Assembly: GCA_963825845.1 (NCBI GenBank)
Contig: CAWGVL010000020.1
Location: 62,001-126,000 of the forward strand
DNA from: DASQDN01 sp963825845
Lineage (GTDB): Bacteria > Acidobacteriota > Terriglobia > Bryobacterales > Bryobacteraceae
DNA: 64,000 bases
Direction of reading: 5' to 3'
In this document: positions 50,406-59,489 of the stretch, one piece after another
Position numbering within the stretch: position 1 is the stretch's first letter
Layout of the letters: every line of letters begins with the position of its first letter
Position numbers and translations under genes: made by a program
The notes under the pieces: generated by a model
The model's input: the letters and a program-made list of their open reading frames with translations, nothing else
Told to the model about the DNA's origin: nothing
Database searches by the model: none

Positions 50406-50741
50406 CTATGCTGTCCCCGGACGGTGAATGAGAGCTTTGTTGTATGCCGAAGACAACAGCCGCTCGAGACGTTCGGCTTCTGATACGGCAGACGTGTGTC
50501 CTCTTTTGGTCAGCCGATAGTATCGCCGGCGTTCATCCCTGCCGCGCAGACCGCTCCTGGGACACTCTTCCACCAATCCCGCCGCGCACATCCGCTGCAG
50601 AGTTCCATACAGCGTTCCGGGTCCCATACTGACATCGCCGTTGGTGCTGCGGGCAACTTCCTGCATGATTCCGTATCCGTGCCTCGGTTCATCGACCAGG
50701 GAGAGCAGAATGTGGAACACGGCAGGTGTCAAAGGCTCCAT
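50406..50741 (-). CDS. PadR-family transcriptional regulator
   Basis: 111 residues from ATG 50741 (MEPLTPAVFHILLSLVDEPR). The winged-helix domain reads HGYGIMQEVARSTNGDVSMG and PGTLYGTLQRMCAAGLVEE, then DERRRYYRLTKRGHTSAVSE, all PadR hallmarks. The C-terminal helix for dimerisation is short. An upstream in-frame start at 50786 is possible, but the family starts at this position. A perfect palindrome lies immediately before the ATG and probably serves for autorepression. Confidence 0.88.
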   Translation of the reverse strand: MEPLTPAVFHILLSLVDEPRHGYGIMQEVARSTNGDVSMGPGTLYGTLQRMCAAGLVEECPRSGLRGRDERRRYYRLTKRGHTSAVSEAERLERLLSSAYNKALIHRPGTA

Positions 50742-50758
50742 ATATCCGCTACGGATAT
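50742..50758. promoter_or_regulatory. Palindromic operator at the padR start codon
   Basis: ATATCCG-CTA-CGGATAT, a perfect 7-3-7 inverted repeat, touches the padR start codon and occupies the place of the ribosome-binding site. A PadR dimer bound here would block transcription start or ribosome access. PadR proteins are known to repress their own genes. The assignment is by position and symmetry. Confidence 0.55.
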
Positions 50759-50796
50759 AATGGCTCTGACGGCGCAAGCTAGTCAAGGGTTTTCTT

Positions 50797-51127
50797 CATG
50801 CGCCTTCCGCCCGGCGGATGATATCGGCGTGATTAAGAAGAGTGTGACATTTTAACCACCTCCTTACCTCTACCCCATTCCTCGTTGCTTGGACGATTCT
50901 GCGACGTGAATCCCAAATGACCCAAGTTGTCATAATCAAATGACGCCACATCGTACCCGGGCGGAAGCTGTCGAAGTCCTGGCCGTGGATGCGGATGATT
51001 TATCCCAGATTCGCCGTCCAGGCAAGAATCGCGCGGAAGATGTCGTGGAACTCGGATAACCGCCGGGCTCACACCTACGAAGAACGGCCCGCAGGACCAA
51101 GCGCTTGAAGGAGACGGTGTCAGCCAT
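50797..51127 (-). pseudogene. Relic of a pRiA4b ORF-3-like (IS1096 TnpR-type) protein
   Basis: ATG 51127 opens MADTVSFKRLVLRAVLR. The next frame gives VSPAVIRVP. A third reads EFHDIFRAILAWTANLG, a TGA/TAA stop, then IIRIHGQDFDSFRPGT and a long unconserved tail. 'LRDVSP.VIRV...L..LHDIFRAILAW...LGYIIRIHGQEF' is the N-terminal half of pRiA4b ORF-3-like proteins, which often travel with plasmids and insertion elements. Two frameshifts and a stop are visible. The rest of 50759-51175 shows nothing further. Confidence 0.5.
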
Positions 51128-51175
51128 CCGCCCAGCCTACGCTGACGGTCGCCCTCCCGGCCTTCGACGGTCTCC

Positions 51176-53437
51176 TTAATCCGGACAATAATAATACGGG
51201 TAATCCGCCGGAAGATTCGGATTATAGTAAGGATCCAGAAAATACTTGTCTCGCCATTTCCGGTGAAACTTCTCTAGCTCGCCCGGTCGCACCCCCCCGG
51301 CGCCTTCCTTCGAGACCGACTCGTAGTGAAACAACTCCGCATACGGCGTGTACACGATCCGGTATCCCTTCTCCCGCAGCTTCAACCCATAATCGACATC
51401 GTTGTAGTTCAACGGGAAATCCTCACTGTACCCGCCGGCGTCGCGGTACACAGCCGCGCGCGTCATCGTACACGCCCCCGTCACAGCCAGGTAATTCCGC
51501 GGAACCGCCGCCGATAAGTAGTACCCGATTTCCTCCGGAGGATGATCGTAATACGCGTGCCCCGGATTGCCCATCAGCAGCACAATCCCCGCATGCTGAA
51601 TCCGCCGGTTCGGAAACAGCAGCTTCGCCCCCACTGCGCCGACGTCCGGGAGCTGCGAATACTGCAGCATTTGCTCGATCCAGTCCGGACTGATCACCTT
51701 GATGTCATCGTTCAGCAGAATCAAATGCTCGCCCGTAGCGTGCCGCGCTCCGAGATTCATCTTCTCCGCCAAATTGAAACGCTGCGACTGATAGGTCACC
51801 GTTCGAGCTTTGCCCAACAGCCACGTTTTCAGATCCGGTCGCAGATCTCCGTTGTCAACGACAACAATCTCGTAGTTCTTATACGTAGACTTCTCGAGAA
51901 TGCTGCCGACGCACATTCGCAGCAAATCGATCCGCGTGCCTTCGTAATCGACAATGCGTGCCGCGCTGGGAATCACGATGCTGACCTTCGGCTCTCCGTG
52001 AATCTTCAACTGCACGCGGTGGAAGCCGTGCCGCGGGCCCGGCAGCACCTCGCCTTCAAGCCCGGCCTCCTTCAGGTAGTTCGCCACGGCGCGCTGCGCC
52101 GCCGGATATGCATAATCCTTTGCATCACCGCCGGACGCCGTCGAAGTCGCCAGCGTTCGCCAGTGATACAGTACCTTCGGCACATGATGGATCGGGACAT
52201 TGCGCGCCATCAGCCGCAACGCCAGGTCGTAATCCTGTGCGCCATTCACCTCCGGCCGGAAGCCGCCGATCTCGCGAACTTTCGCCGTCCGGTACACACC
52301 CAGGTGACAGGTATACATGCACGCCAGGAAGTACTCGGGCGACCAGTCCGGCTTAAAGAACGGATCGCTGCAGAAATTATCCTCGTCGATCTTGTCTTCG
52401 TCGCTGTAGATCCAGTCCGCTTCCGGACGCTCGTTGTGCGCGATGGCGATCTCCAACAATGCATCGGGAGTGATCTCATCGTCATGATCGAGAAGCGCGA
52501 TAAACTCTCCAGTCGCGAGCTCGAGCGCCGAATTCGTAGCGCGCGCAATGTGGCCGTTCTCCGGGCGGTACGCCACCTTCACGCGAGCATCCCGCGCCCG
52601 GTACTCCTCGAGAATCCGTCGAACGTGCGGCTCCTTTGAGCAGTCGTCCGCCACGCAAAGCTCCCAATGCGGATACTGCTGGTTCAGCACCGATTCAATA
52701 GCTAAGCGAAGCCACTTCTCGGGCGTGTCATACACCGGAAGCAACACGGAAAAAACCGGCTTTCTCCGCAGCGTTTGTAGCAGCCGGTCGAGCTCGGTTT
52801 GCGTCCGCACCCGCAATTCCGTGCCGTGCCGGACATCGATCGTGAAGGAATATTCTGCGTACGCGCCTTGCCGGGTAGTCGCGTAGATCTGGATGTCGTG
52901 CGGACCCGCCGGTAGATGCGAAATGTCGATAACCACCCTGAACCCGGACATTTCCGAGTTCAGATACGTGGGGTATTGCAGCGCGATATCGTGTCGTCGC
53001 AAGCCGCTTTTTGCTGGATATAGCTTGCCCCCGACGCTTACCTCGATCTTCTCGATACCGGTTTCGGCCACCGCCCAGCCCGAAACCTTGATCTTTCCGG
53101 AAAGCGGCGGTGAGTCCGGAGCTGGCGACTCTCGATTGATGTGAACTGCCTCGCGAGTCGCTTTCAACCCGAGCGTCTTCCGCATCCCGAACTGCAATCG
53201 GCGTTGGACTAGCTGACGCCGCTGGTGAATTCCGAGCAGCGCCCCGCCCGCATGCACAAGCGCTTTCCAGATGCGGCTTTGCAGGATATTCCGCGTTGTG
53301 TTTTGCAGTTCGCGAATCTGCGCTTCCTGCTGCGCAACGCGCTGTCGAAGGACCTCGCGGGCGGCTTTCTCGTCGCGAAGCGCTTCGCGGAGTTCTTCCA
53401 ACTCCAGACGGAAATTTTCCAGATCGTTATCGGGCAA
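51176..53437 (-). CDS. Large tandem GT2 glycosyltransferase with coiled-coil and Ig-like N-terminus
   Basis: 753 residues. Coiled coil at about 1-60 (ALRDEKAAREVLRQRVAQQE) ending ILQSRIWKALVHAGGALLG. A beta-sandwich follows at about 107-200 (KIKVSGWAVAETGIEKIEVS, ISHLPAGPHDIQIYATTRQG), similar to the Ig-like 'bacterial glycan' domain. GT2 domain A is at about 230-440 (PVFSVLLPVYDTPEKWLRLA, FIALLDHDDEITPDALLEIA, WIYSDEDKIDED). GT2 domain B is at about 480-740 (PKVSIVIPSAARIVDYEGTR, LILLNDDIKVISPDWIEQM, NYNDVDYGLKLREKGYRIV). Both metal motifs are intact. It resembles O-antigen-elongating bifunctional transferases. Paired with the methyltransferase 22 bp upstream. Confidence 0.88.
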   Translation of the reverse strand: MPDNDLENFRLELEELREALRDEKAAREVLRQRVAQQEAQIRELQNTTRNILQSRIWKALVHAGGALLGIHQRRQLVQRRLQFGMRKTLGLKATREAVHINRESPAPDSPPLSGKIKVSGWAVAETGIEKIEVSVGGKLYPAKSGLRRHDIALQYPTYLNSEMSGFRVVIDISHLPAGPHDIQIYATTRQGAYAEYSFTIDVRHGTELRVRTQTELDRLLQTLRRKPVFSVLLPVYDTPEKWLRLAIESVLNQQYPHWELCVADDCSKEPHVRRILEEYRARDARVKVAYRPENGHIARATNSALELATGEFIALLDHDDEITPDALLEIAIAHNERPEADWIYSDEDKIDEDNFCSDPFFKPDWSPEYFLACMYTCHLGVYRTAKVREIGGFRPEVNGAQDYDLALRLMARNVPIHHVPKVLYHWRTLATSTASGGDAKDYAYPAAQRAVANYLKEAGLEGEVLPGPRHGFHRVQLKIHGEPKVSIVIPSAARIVDYEGTRIDLLRMCVGSILEKSTYKNYEIVVVDNGDLRPDLKTWLLGKARTVTYQSQRFNLAEKMNLGARHATGEHLILLNDDIKVISPDWIEQMLQYSQLPDVGAVGAKLLFPNRRIQHAGIVLLMGNPGHAYYDHPPEEIGYYLSAAVPRNYLAVTGACTMTRAAVYRDAGGYSEDFPLNYNDVDYGLKLREKGYRIVYTPYAELFHYESVSKEGAGGVRPGELEKFHRKWRDKYFLDPYYNPNLPADYPYYYCPD

Positions 53438-53459
53438 AACCTAATCTCGAGGCGGTCAT

Positions 53460-54248
53460 CTACTTCATCGCGACAATCGAAAAACAGGGGCCGTGGGGGT
53501 GATCGGGCTGTTCATGGGCGATGCGCACGTCCTTGAACCCGAAATGCGACAGACAATTCAGCAGGTCAGTCCGGCTGAGCCAGTTGCTGTGGCTCTCGCT
53601 GCCTCCGCAAAAACCCGCGACATCCAAACTAACCTGATACTCCTGACGGTAAAGAGTATGCTTGAATCCCTGAACTTCAGCCGGATTTCTTGAAGGGAAT
53701 TTATGCCGGAGATTCGGGTCTGATTGAATGCGGTTGTTGTCGTAATAATGCGTCCACATGAAAATCCGATTTGTGTGGTTGGCCAGCAGCCCGATTAACT
53801 CCACCGGATTCCGCATGTGATACAGCACGCCGCTGCTCACAATCAAATCGAACGGTTCGGTCGTCGCCTTCAGGTACTCCAGAAAATCTCCGCACAGGTA
53901 CTTGACCCGCTTCATGTCGAGAAGCTCTTTCGCAATCAAACACTTAAGGTACGCTCGGGTGTTCGCCTCGATGGCCAGGATGGAGGCGGCCCCGTACAAC
54001 TCCAGCATGTAGCTGTGTCCGCCCTCAAGCGGTCCAAGTTCCAACGTTCGAAAATTCTGAATTCCCCCGAGCTCGTTGATGGCCCAGATCATCCTGCCAT
54101 CTTCAAACAGCGGAATTCCTCCGGCCTGCACCGGCGCCCCCAGAGCCGCGGGAAACTGAGATGCCCACTCACCTTTAAATATGTCGATCGCATTCTGCGG
54201 GGACGGCGCAGACCGCACATAAGCGTCTAGAATGTTCCCGCTGGACAT
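53460..54248 (-). CDS. Class I SAM-dependent methyltransferase
   Basis: 262 residues. Core motif I FRTLELGPLEGGHSYMLELY, then SILAIEANTRAYLKCLIAKE (motif II with acidic residue), VKYLCGDFLEYLKATTEPFD and LIVSSGVLYHMRNPVELIGL. Similar to the methyltransferases (DUF1698/FkbM-like group) often encoded next to glycosyltransferases. Probably caps or modifies the glycan built by the GT2 protein 22 bp downstream in the same operon. Start ATG 54248 is preceded by a non-coding gap of 135 bp to the divergent gene. Confidence 0.82.
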   Translation of the reverse strand: MSSGNILDAYVRSAPSPQNAIDIFKGEWASQFPAALGAPVQAGGIPLFEDGRMIWAINELGGIQNFRTLELGPLEGGHSYMLELYGAASILAIEANTRAYLKCLIAKELLDMKRVKYLCGDFLEYLKATTEPFDLIVSSGVLYHMRNPVELIGLLANHTNRIFMWTHYYDNNRIQSDPNLRHKFPSRNPAEVQGFKHTLYRQEYQVSLDVAGFCGGSESHSNWLSRTDLLNCLSHFGFKDVRIAHEQPDHPHGPCFSIVAMK

Positions 54249-54383
54249 AAGCCGTCATTCTATCAACTGGACCTGAAGAGGCAAGGCCGTTAATGCGTTC
54301 ACGCGCCTCTATCTCTTTACAATCAATACGTTACGGACTCCACCTCCAACTGGCGATGGTACCCTCTAGCCGGAGGAAGATCC

Positions 54384-55091
54384 ATGCGTACTGACAAACA
54401 AACTGAAGCATCCAGAACCAACGGAGCCAAATCGCAAGGCCCGAAAACACCCGAAGGCAAAGCGAAGTCCGCCCAAAACGGCAATCGCCACAATCTCGCC
54501 GGCGGCCACATCGTCCTGCTCTCGAACGAGTCACCCGACCAGTTCAAAGCCTTCTCCTTCGGCTACCTCGATGCCTTCGCCCCGGCTAACTTCGTCGAGC
54601 GAGACCTCGTATTTCAGCTCATCGCCGCATCCTGGCGCCTGGCTCGCATTAGCGCCATGGAATCCGCCATCATCGAGCTCGAAATGTGGCGTCAGGAAGA
54701 AACGCACGCCGAAACCTTCGACTATCTCGACTCCCACACGCGCCACGTCCTCACATTCCTCAATATGAACAACGAGGAGGACGGCATGCGCAAACTCCAT
54801 CGCTACCAGACCGCCGCGCGCCGAGCCTACAACGCCGCCTTCAAACAACTCCAGGCCCTCCAAGGCGATCGCTTCAGCCGTCAGCCGTCCTCGCTGCCCG
54901 AGCCCGTCCTCGAAGATCTCGAAACCGAGCCGCAACCCGAGCAGGAATCATCGACCGGCGAAGTCAAAATCGTAGCCTTCACTCCCCGCGACATGAAATT
55001 ACAAAGCGAACCCGAGACGCCATCGCAACGCCACGTCCAACCGAGCCGCGACTGTAAAGGAGCGCCCCCGCCACTCACCATGTGCGCATGA
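54384..55091 (+). CDS. Conserved 'GPKTPEGK' protein of unknown function
   Basis: 235 residues. The N-terminus SRTNGAKSQGPKTPEGKAKS with QNGNRHNLAGGH matches a motif I know from many uncharacterised proteins of Acidobacteriota and Planctomycetes ('NAxKSTGPKTPEGKxRSxxNAxKHGL'). A helical middle (VERDLVFQLIAASWRLARIS) and an acidic C-terminus follow. Function unknown. A basic, Lys/Gly-rich head suggests nucleic-acid binding, which is inference. Stand-alone and preceded by AGGAAG. Confidence 0.7.
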   Translation: MRTDKQTEASRTNGAKSQGPKTPEGKAKSAQNGNRHNLAGGHIVLLSNESPDQFKAFSFGYLDAFAPANFVERDLVFQLIAASWRLARISAMESAIIELEMWRQEETHAETFDYLDSHTRHVLTFLNMNNEEDGMRKLHRYQTAARRAYNAAFKQLQALQGDRFSRQPSSLPEPVLEDLETEPQPEQESSTGEVKIVAFTPRDMKLQSEPETPSQRHVQPSRDCKGAPPPLTMCA

Positions 55092-55139
55092 CCCCGTAAA
55101 CTTCAGAGAATTGGCAGCCGAATAATGCACTAACCACTC

Positions 55140-58100
55140 TTGAAAACCTCTATACGCGTTCTTCTGATGCCCGTGGTGTGCCTCTGCATACCCGCCCTTG
55201 GGGCAAACGTGACCCTGAATCCTGGCGACAACCTCCAGGCAGCGATCGATAGCGCCACCGCCGGTTCTGTCATTACCCTGAACGCCGGCACGTACAACCT
55301 GTCGCAGAAGGTTCTTATTAATAAGAGTCTGACTGTCCAGGGAGCCGGGGGAGCGCTGCCCAACGTCGTTGTGCCCAGCGGAGCGGTGGTTGCGGCCGAA
55401 CTCGGCGCCAGCAACATCCGTCTCGAGCGGCTGCGAATTTCGGGAACGAACTGGGGAATCTACGCGGGGGATGGCACGGGAGCCGTCGCCTATAACGGAA
55501 TCCAGATCGTCAACGTGACGGTCGGTACTACGCCATCGACCACCATTCCCGGACATGGCATCTTTGTCCGGAAAGTCACGAACGCAGTGGTTCAGAATTG
55601 CACCGTCGAAACCGCGCAGGTCAACGGTATTCTCATCGATGAAGGCAGCTCCAACGCGACGCTCACCGGCAACACGGTCGTAACCACCGTGGCCGAGGAC
55701 TCGGCGATCAAAATCAGCGCAAGCGACGGCGCGCAGCTTATCGGCAACATCGTACAGAACACCGGCTCGGGAGCGCACGGCATTCTGCTGACAAACGCCA
55801 AAAATGCCATCATCGACGGCAATACCGTCAACTCGGCATTCGCGAACGGTATTCTCCTCGACAACAACAGCGACACCGCGACCGTCATCAACAACACCGT
55901 CAACGCCACGGTCGAGCAGCATGGCATTGCGGTCAAGAACAGCAACTCGGCCATCGTCGCCGGGAACAATATTCTCGGATCGGCTTTCCACGGGATCCTG
56001 CTCATCGGCTCCAGCTACAGCCGTGTCGAGCGGAACAGCGTCACCGGCCACAAGTACGACGGCATCACCGTCACAAAGGAGAACATGGGAAGCCAGCGGA
56101 CCAGCATTGGTACCTATGTCGGCCGCAACTTCATCTCGTCACCCTGGTACGCGAATGGCGGCACAACCGGCACCGGTATCTGGATCAACTGGGAGAGCAG
56201 CGGCGCTCTGGTCTTCGGCAATCGCACCTCGGGCGCGCCCGAGAACGGCCTTACTATCTTCAATGCAAGCAAAGCCGAGTTCCGCGGCAACACCACCAGC
56301 GCGAACGGCGAAGGCGGCATCTTTATATATGGACCGGGCCGGCTCGTAAACGGCAGCAATCAGGAGTACACGAACGGAGCCCAACCCGCCAACGTATACC
56401 TGACCGGGAACTACGCGTTCGACCTCCCTCGCAACGCCGGAATCAACCTCCGGCAGGCGAGCAATGTCGCCGCGATCCGCAACTTCGTCAAAGGGCAGGG
56501 GCTCGCGACCCAGGCGGGCATGCTGCTGCAGAGCACGCAGAACAACTTCCTGTACGGCAATACCTTTCGCGATGTGAAGATCGGTGTCCAGGCCTTCAGC
56601 GATGTGACGTCGAACTCCTATTGCCGTAACCGGCACCTCAACGCGATCGAGCATCATGCCACAACGCCGGCAACGATTGCGTTCGATTGCAGCGACTATC
56701 TCGGCGGCAACTTCTGGTCGAATCACAACGGCATCGGGCCGTTCGAGGGCGTCATCTATACCCCGGCCGGGAACACCGGAGGCCCATACGTCGATCGATA
56801 TCCTTTCCCCTCGGACAACGTGGGGGAAACGCCGGCCGTCTCGCAGGTGCTCCAGCCTGTCGCCGGCCGCTCTCTCGCCGCTGGATCTCAAAAGACGATC
56901 CAGTGGTTGTCGCGCGGATGCACCTATGTAGATCTGTCGGTGAACAACACACCGATTGTGTCCGACTATCCCGATGTTGGCTTCTACCAATGGACAGTGC
57001 CGAACGCCGTAGGCGCTGCCACCGTTCGAGTCGAGTGTAAGAACTCAGCCGCCACATCGTTCGGTGTCTCGGCGACGTCGGAGTCCTTCAACATCCGGAA
57101 AGCCGGCCTCGAGCTGCTTTCGCCGCACGGTCATCATCGCGTCACGGCAAATGGCTCGACCGTCGTGAGCTGGAAACGCGGAGCCGGCGTAGCCGACGCA
57201 GTCAATGTCCTGTATCGCGCTTCCTCCGGTGGCGCCTACACCACGCTCGCAAGCAACGTCACAGGTAATGCAGTCTCAGTTACAGCGCCAGCTACGCTTT
57301 CCCCTGACGCCGAGTTCGCGATTCAAAGCGCTTCCGATGCCGCAATGATGGATTCCACAGACGGCCAGATCGCCGCCATTACCGCGTCGCCGACTGCCTC
57401 GCTCGACGCGGTTACGCAGCGGGTCGGTCAGATGGGTGCGCTCCGCTGGACCTCGATGGCGGGATCTTTATATATAGACATCGCCGCGTTCGTGCCCGCG
57501 ACGAACAGCTTCCAGACTGTCCTGTCCGACCTGCCCGATTTCGGGTCAGCCGTGTTGATGACTTCGGCCTCGCTGATAGGAACAAGTCGGTACCGGATCA
57601 CGTTCAAAAATGACTCGGGTGCGTTGGGCAGCGTCGAAACGAGCGACTTTACGGCCACTGGTGTGACCAAGTTCGCGACCGCCGGAACCGTCTCGACACC
57701 TTCCGCCAGCGGCGTAGGAACAGTGTTCACAGCGACATTCTCCGGAACATCCGGCGGCGCGGACATCGAACGCGCAGCCATCCTTATTAACGCGAGTCTC
57801 CGTGCCGTGAATGGCTGCGAAGTGGAATACCAGCGCGCCACAAATACCCTGCGTTTGCGTGACAATCTTGCGCTTACGTGGATCGGTCCTGTAGCCGTCG
57901 GCTCCGGCAGTCTGGCAAACTCACAATGCACGGTGAACAGCGCGGCCAGCAGCCGGTCCTTCTCCGGCGCGACACTTACGCTGAATCTGAACATCGCGTT
58001 CAGCTCATCGTTCAACGGCGCAAAGACCATATATCTGAACGTGTCGGATACAGCCAACCTTGTCGATGGTTGGAAGGCCGCAGGCTCATATACCGTCGGA

Positions 58101-59483
58101 ACAGCCGCGCCGGCGGTACCGGCCAACGTCTCGGTATCTCCGGCGAGCGGCAGCGGTACGACACAAACGTTCACCGCCGTCTACAGTGATGCAAATGGCG
58201 GAGGCGATATCGCGCTCGCGCATCTCCTCGTGAACGGAAGCGTGTCCGGCACGGCCGCGTGCTTTGTCGAATTCAATCGTCCCGGCAATACTCTTCGGTT
58301 AATGAACGATGCAGGAAATACGTGGCTTGGGCCGATCACCCCGGGATCCGGGTCGCTGTCGAACAGCCAGTGCTCGCTCACAGGGTCGGGCTCGGGTGGT
58401 TCCGTCTCCGGGAACAACCTGACCGTAACGTACGCAATTACATTCAAAACCAACTTCTCTGGCTCGAAGAACTTATACCTGCTCCCTATTGACAACGGCG
58501 GCCAGCCCGGATCATGGCAGTCAAAAGGAACCTGGACGGTCGGCGCGGCGGTTCCGTCGGGCCCTGCGGTGTCAACGTTCAGCCCACTGAGCGGCGCGGC
58601 TTCCTCGGGCACGTTTACGGCTACGTTCACACACAGCGGTGGCGCATCGCAGCATTACCTTGGCTACATCCTGCTGCTGCCAACGCCGAATGTCGTCAAC
58701 TACACAGCGACTGGCTCATGTCTCATCGAGTACAACCGCATCAGCAACGGTGTTCGACTGATCGACAATGCAGGAACCGGGTGGCTGGGCGGACAATCGG
58801 GTATTCCGATCAGCCCATCGGCGGGCGCGCTGCAGAACGCGCAATGCTCGGTGAACGTAGCGCAGGTCGTGGCTAGCGTGAACGGCACGACAATGACGGT
58901 CAGTGCTCCTGTGACCTTCAAGAGCGGACTCGGCGGAGTACTCGGAACGTTCCTGCAATCCCTCGATGTCAACGGAGTCTGGACGGGCATGACGCAGTTC
59001 GGAAACTGGGTTGCGCCGGGGACGAATACGCGACCAGGGCCTATGGTGGCGGGGCTGTCGCCGTCGAGCGGGGCCGGGAAATCGGCCGTCTTAACCGTAT
59101 CGGCCTCGCATCCCGGCGGTGCACTTGCACAACTCCAGATGGTTCACGTATTGGTCAGCGACCGGATTGTGGGTGGAACGCCTTGCCAGGTGGTGTATGT
59201 GCCGTCGGTGAATCTGATGAACCTGATCAATGACGCGGGCACGGACATGTCGGGCGCGTGGGTTGGTCCTGGCGGCGGTACGGTAGCGAACAGCCGATGC
59301 ACTCTAACCGGAAGCAGCATGGTCCGGGCCACCTCGAACCAGGGCCAGACCGTCACCATCACGATTCCGATCTCCTTCAACGCCGCAACCTTCGCCGGCG
59401 CAAAGAAGATCTACGTAAACGCCTTCGACAACAGCGGACTGCTCAGTCATTGGGTACAAGGAGGAACGTGGACGGTGCAGTAG
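55140..59483 (+). CDS. Giant secreted beta-helix protein with four Cys-repeat domains
   Basis: 1447 residues from a TTG start; an in-frame ATG is lacking at the signal peptide VLLMPVVCLCIPALGANVTL. Residues about 25-560 form a NosD-type right-handed beta-helix (TLNPGDNLQAAIDSATAGSV, then rungs like VQNCTVETAQVNGILIDEGS, GNTVNSAFANGILLDNN). Residues about 570-840 hold two or three Ig-like domains. From about 843 four repeats of roughly 150 residues follow (starting near 843, 994, 1142, 1299), each with a Cys pair (GCEVEYQR ... SQCTVNS; ACFVEFNR ... SQCSLTG; SCLIEYNR ... AQCSVNV; PCQVVYVP ... SRCTLTG) and a closing W-x-V strand. Probably an extracellular polysaccharide-binding or adhesive protein. 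Confidence 0.8.
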   Translation: MKTSIRVLLMPVVCLCIPALGANVTLNPGDNLQAAIDSATAGSVITLNAGTYNLSQKVLINKSLTVQGAGGALPNVVVPSGAVVAAELGASNIRLERLRISGTNWGIYAGDGTGAVAYNGIQIVNVTVGTTPSTTIPGHGIFVRKVTNAVVQNCTVETAQVNGILIDEGSSNATLTGNTVVTTVAEDSAIKISASDGAQLIGNIVQNTGSGAHGILLTNAKNAIIDGNTVNSAFANGILLDNNSDTATVINNTVNATVEQHGIAVKNSNSAIVAGNNILGSAFHGILLIGSSYSRVERNSVTGHKYDGITVTKENMGSQRTSIGTYVGRNFISSPWYANGGTTGTGIWINWESSGALVFGNRTSGAPENGLTIFNASKAEFRGNTTSANGEGGIFIYGPGRLVNGSNQEYTNGAQPANVYLTGNYAFDLPRNAGINLRQASNVAAIRNFVKGQGLATQAGMLLQSTQNNFLYGNTFRDVKIGVQAFSDVTSNSYCRNRHLNAIEHHATTPATIAFDCSDYLGGNFWSNHNGIGPFEGVIYTPAGNTGGPYVDRYPFPSDNVGETPAVSQVLQPVAGRSLAAGSQKTIQWLSRGCTYVDLSVNNTPIVSDYPDVGFYQWTVPNAVGAATVRVECKNSAATSFGVSATSESFNIRKAGLELLSPHGHHRVTANGSTVVSWKRGAGVADAVNVLYRASSGGAYTTLASNVTGNAVSVTAPATLSPDAEFAIQSASDAAMMDSTDGQIAAITASPTASLDAVTQRVGQMGALRWTSMAGSLYIDIAAFVPATNSFQTVLSDLPDFGSAVLMTSASLIGTSRYRITFKNDSGALGSVETSDFTATGVTKFATAGTVSTPSASGVGTVFTATFSGTSGGADIERAAILINASLRAVNGCEVEYQRATNTLRLRDNLALTWIGPVAVGSGSLANSQCTVNSAASSRSFSGATLTLNLNIAFSSSFNGAKTIYLNVSDTANLVDGWKAAGSYTVGTAAPAVPANVSVSPASGSGTTQTFTAVYSDANGGGDIALAHLLVNGSVSGTAACFVEFNRPGNTLRLMNDAGNTWLGPITPGSGSLSNSQCSLTGSGSGGSVSGNNLTVTYAITFKTNFSGSKNLYLLPIDNGGQPGSWQSKGTWTVGAAVPSGPAVSTFSPLSGAASSGTFTATFTHSGGASQHYLGYILLLPTPNVVNYTATGSCLIEYNRISNGVRLIDNAGTGWLGGQSGIPISPSAGALQNAQCSVNVAQVVASVNGTTMTVSAPVTFKSGLGGVLGTFLQSLDVNGVWTGMTQFGNWVAPGTNTRPGPMVAGLSPSSGAGKSAVLTVSASHPGGALAQLQMVHVLVSDRIVGGTPCQVVYVPSVNLMNLINDAGTDMSGAWVGPGGGTVANSRCTLTGSSMVRATSNQGQTVTITIPISFNAATFAGAKKIYVNAFDNSGLLSHWVQGGTWTVQ

Positions 59484-59489
59484 GTCAGG

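Noticed and set aside
51542..52639. 365-codon plus-strand frame opposite the GT2 gene at 51176
   Set aside because: His/Arg/Gln-rich antisense frame over a GT2 protein with all motifs intact.
54999..56051. 350-codon minus-strand frame opposite the beta-helix gene
   Set aside because: Asp/Val/Gly-rich mirror of beta-helix rungs. It lacks motifs and conflicts with a gene that has a signal peptide and clear repeats.
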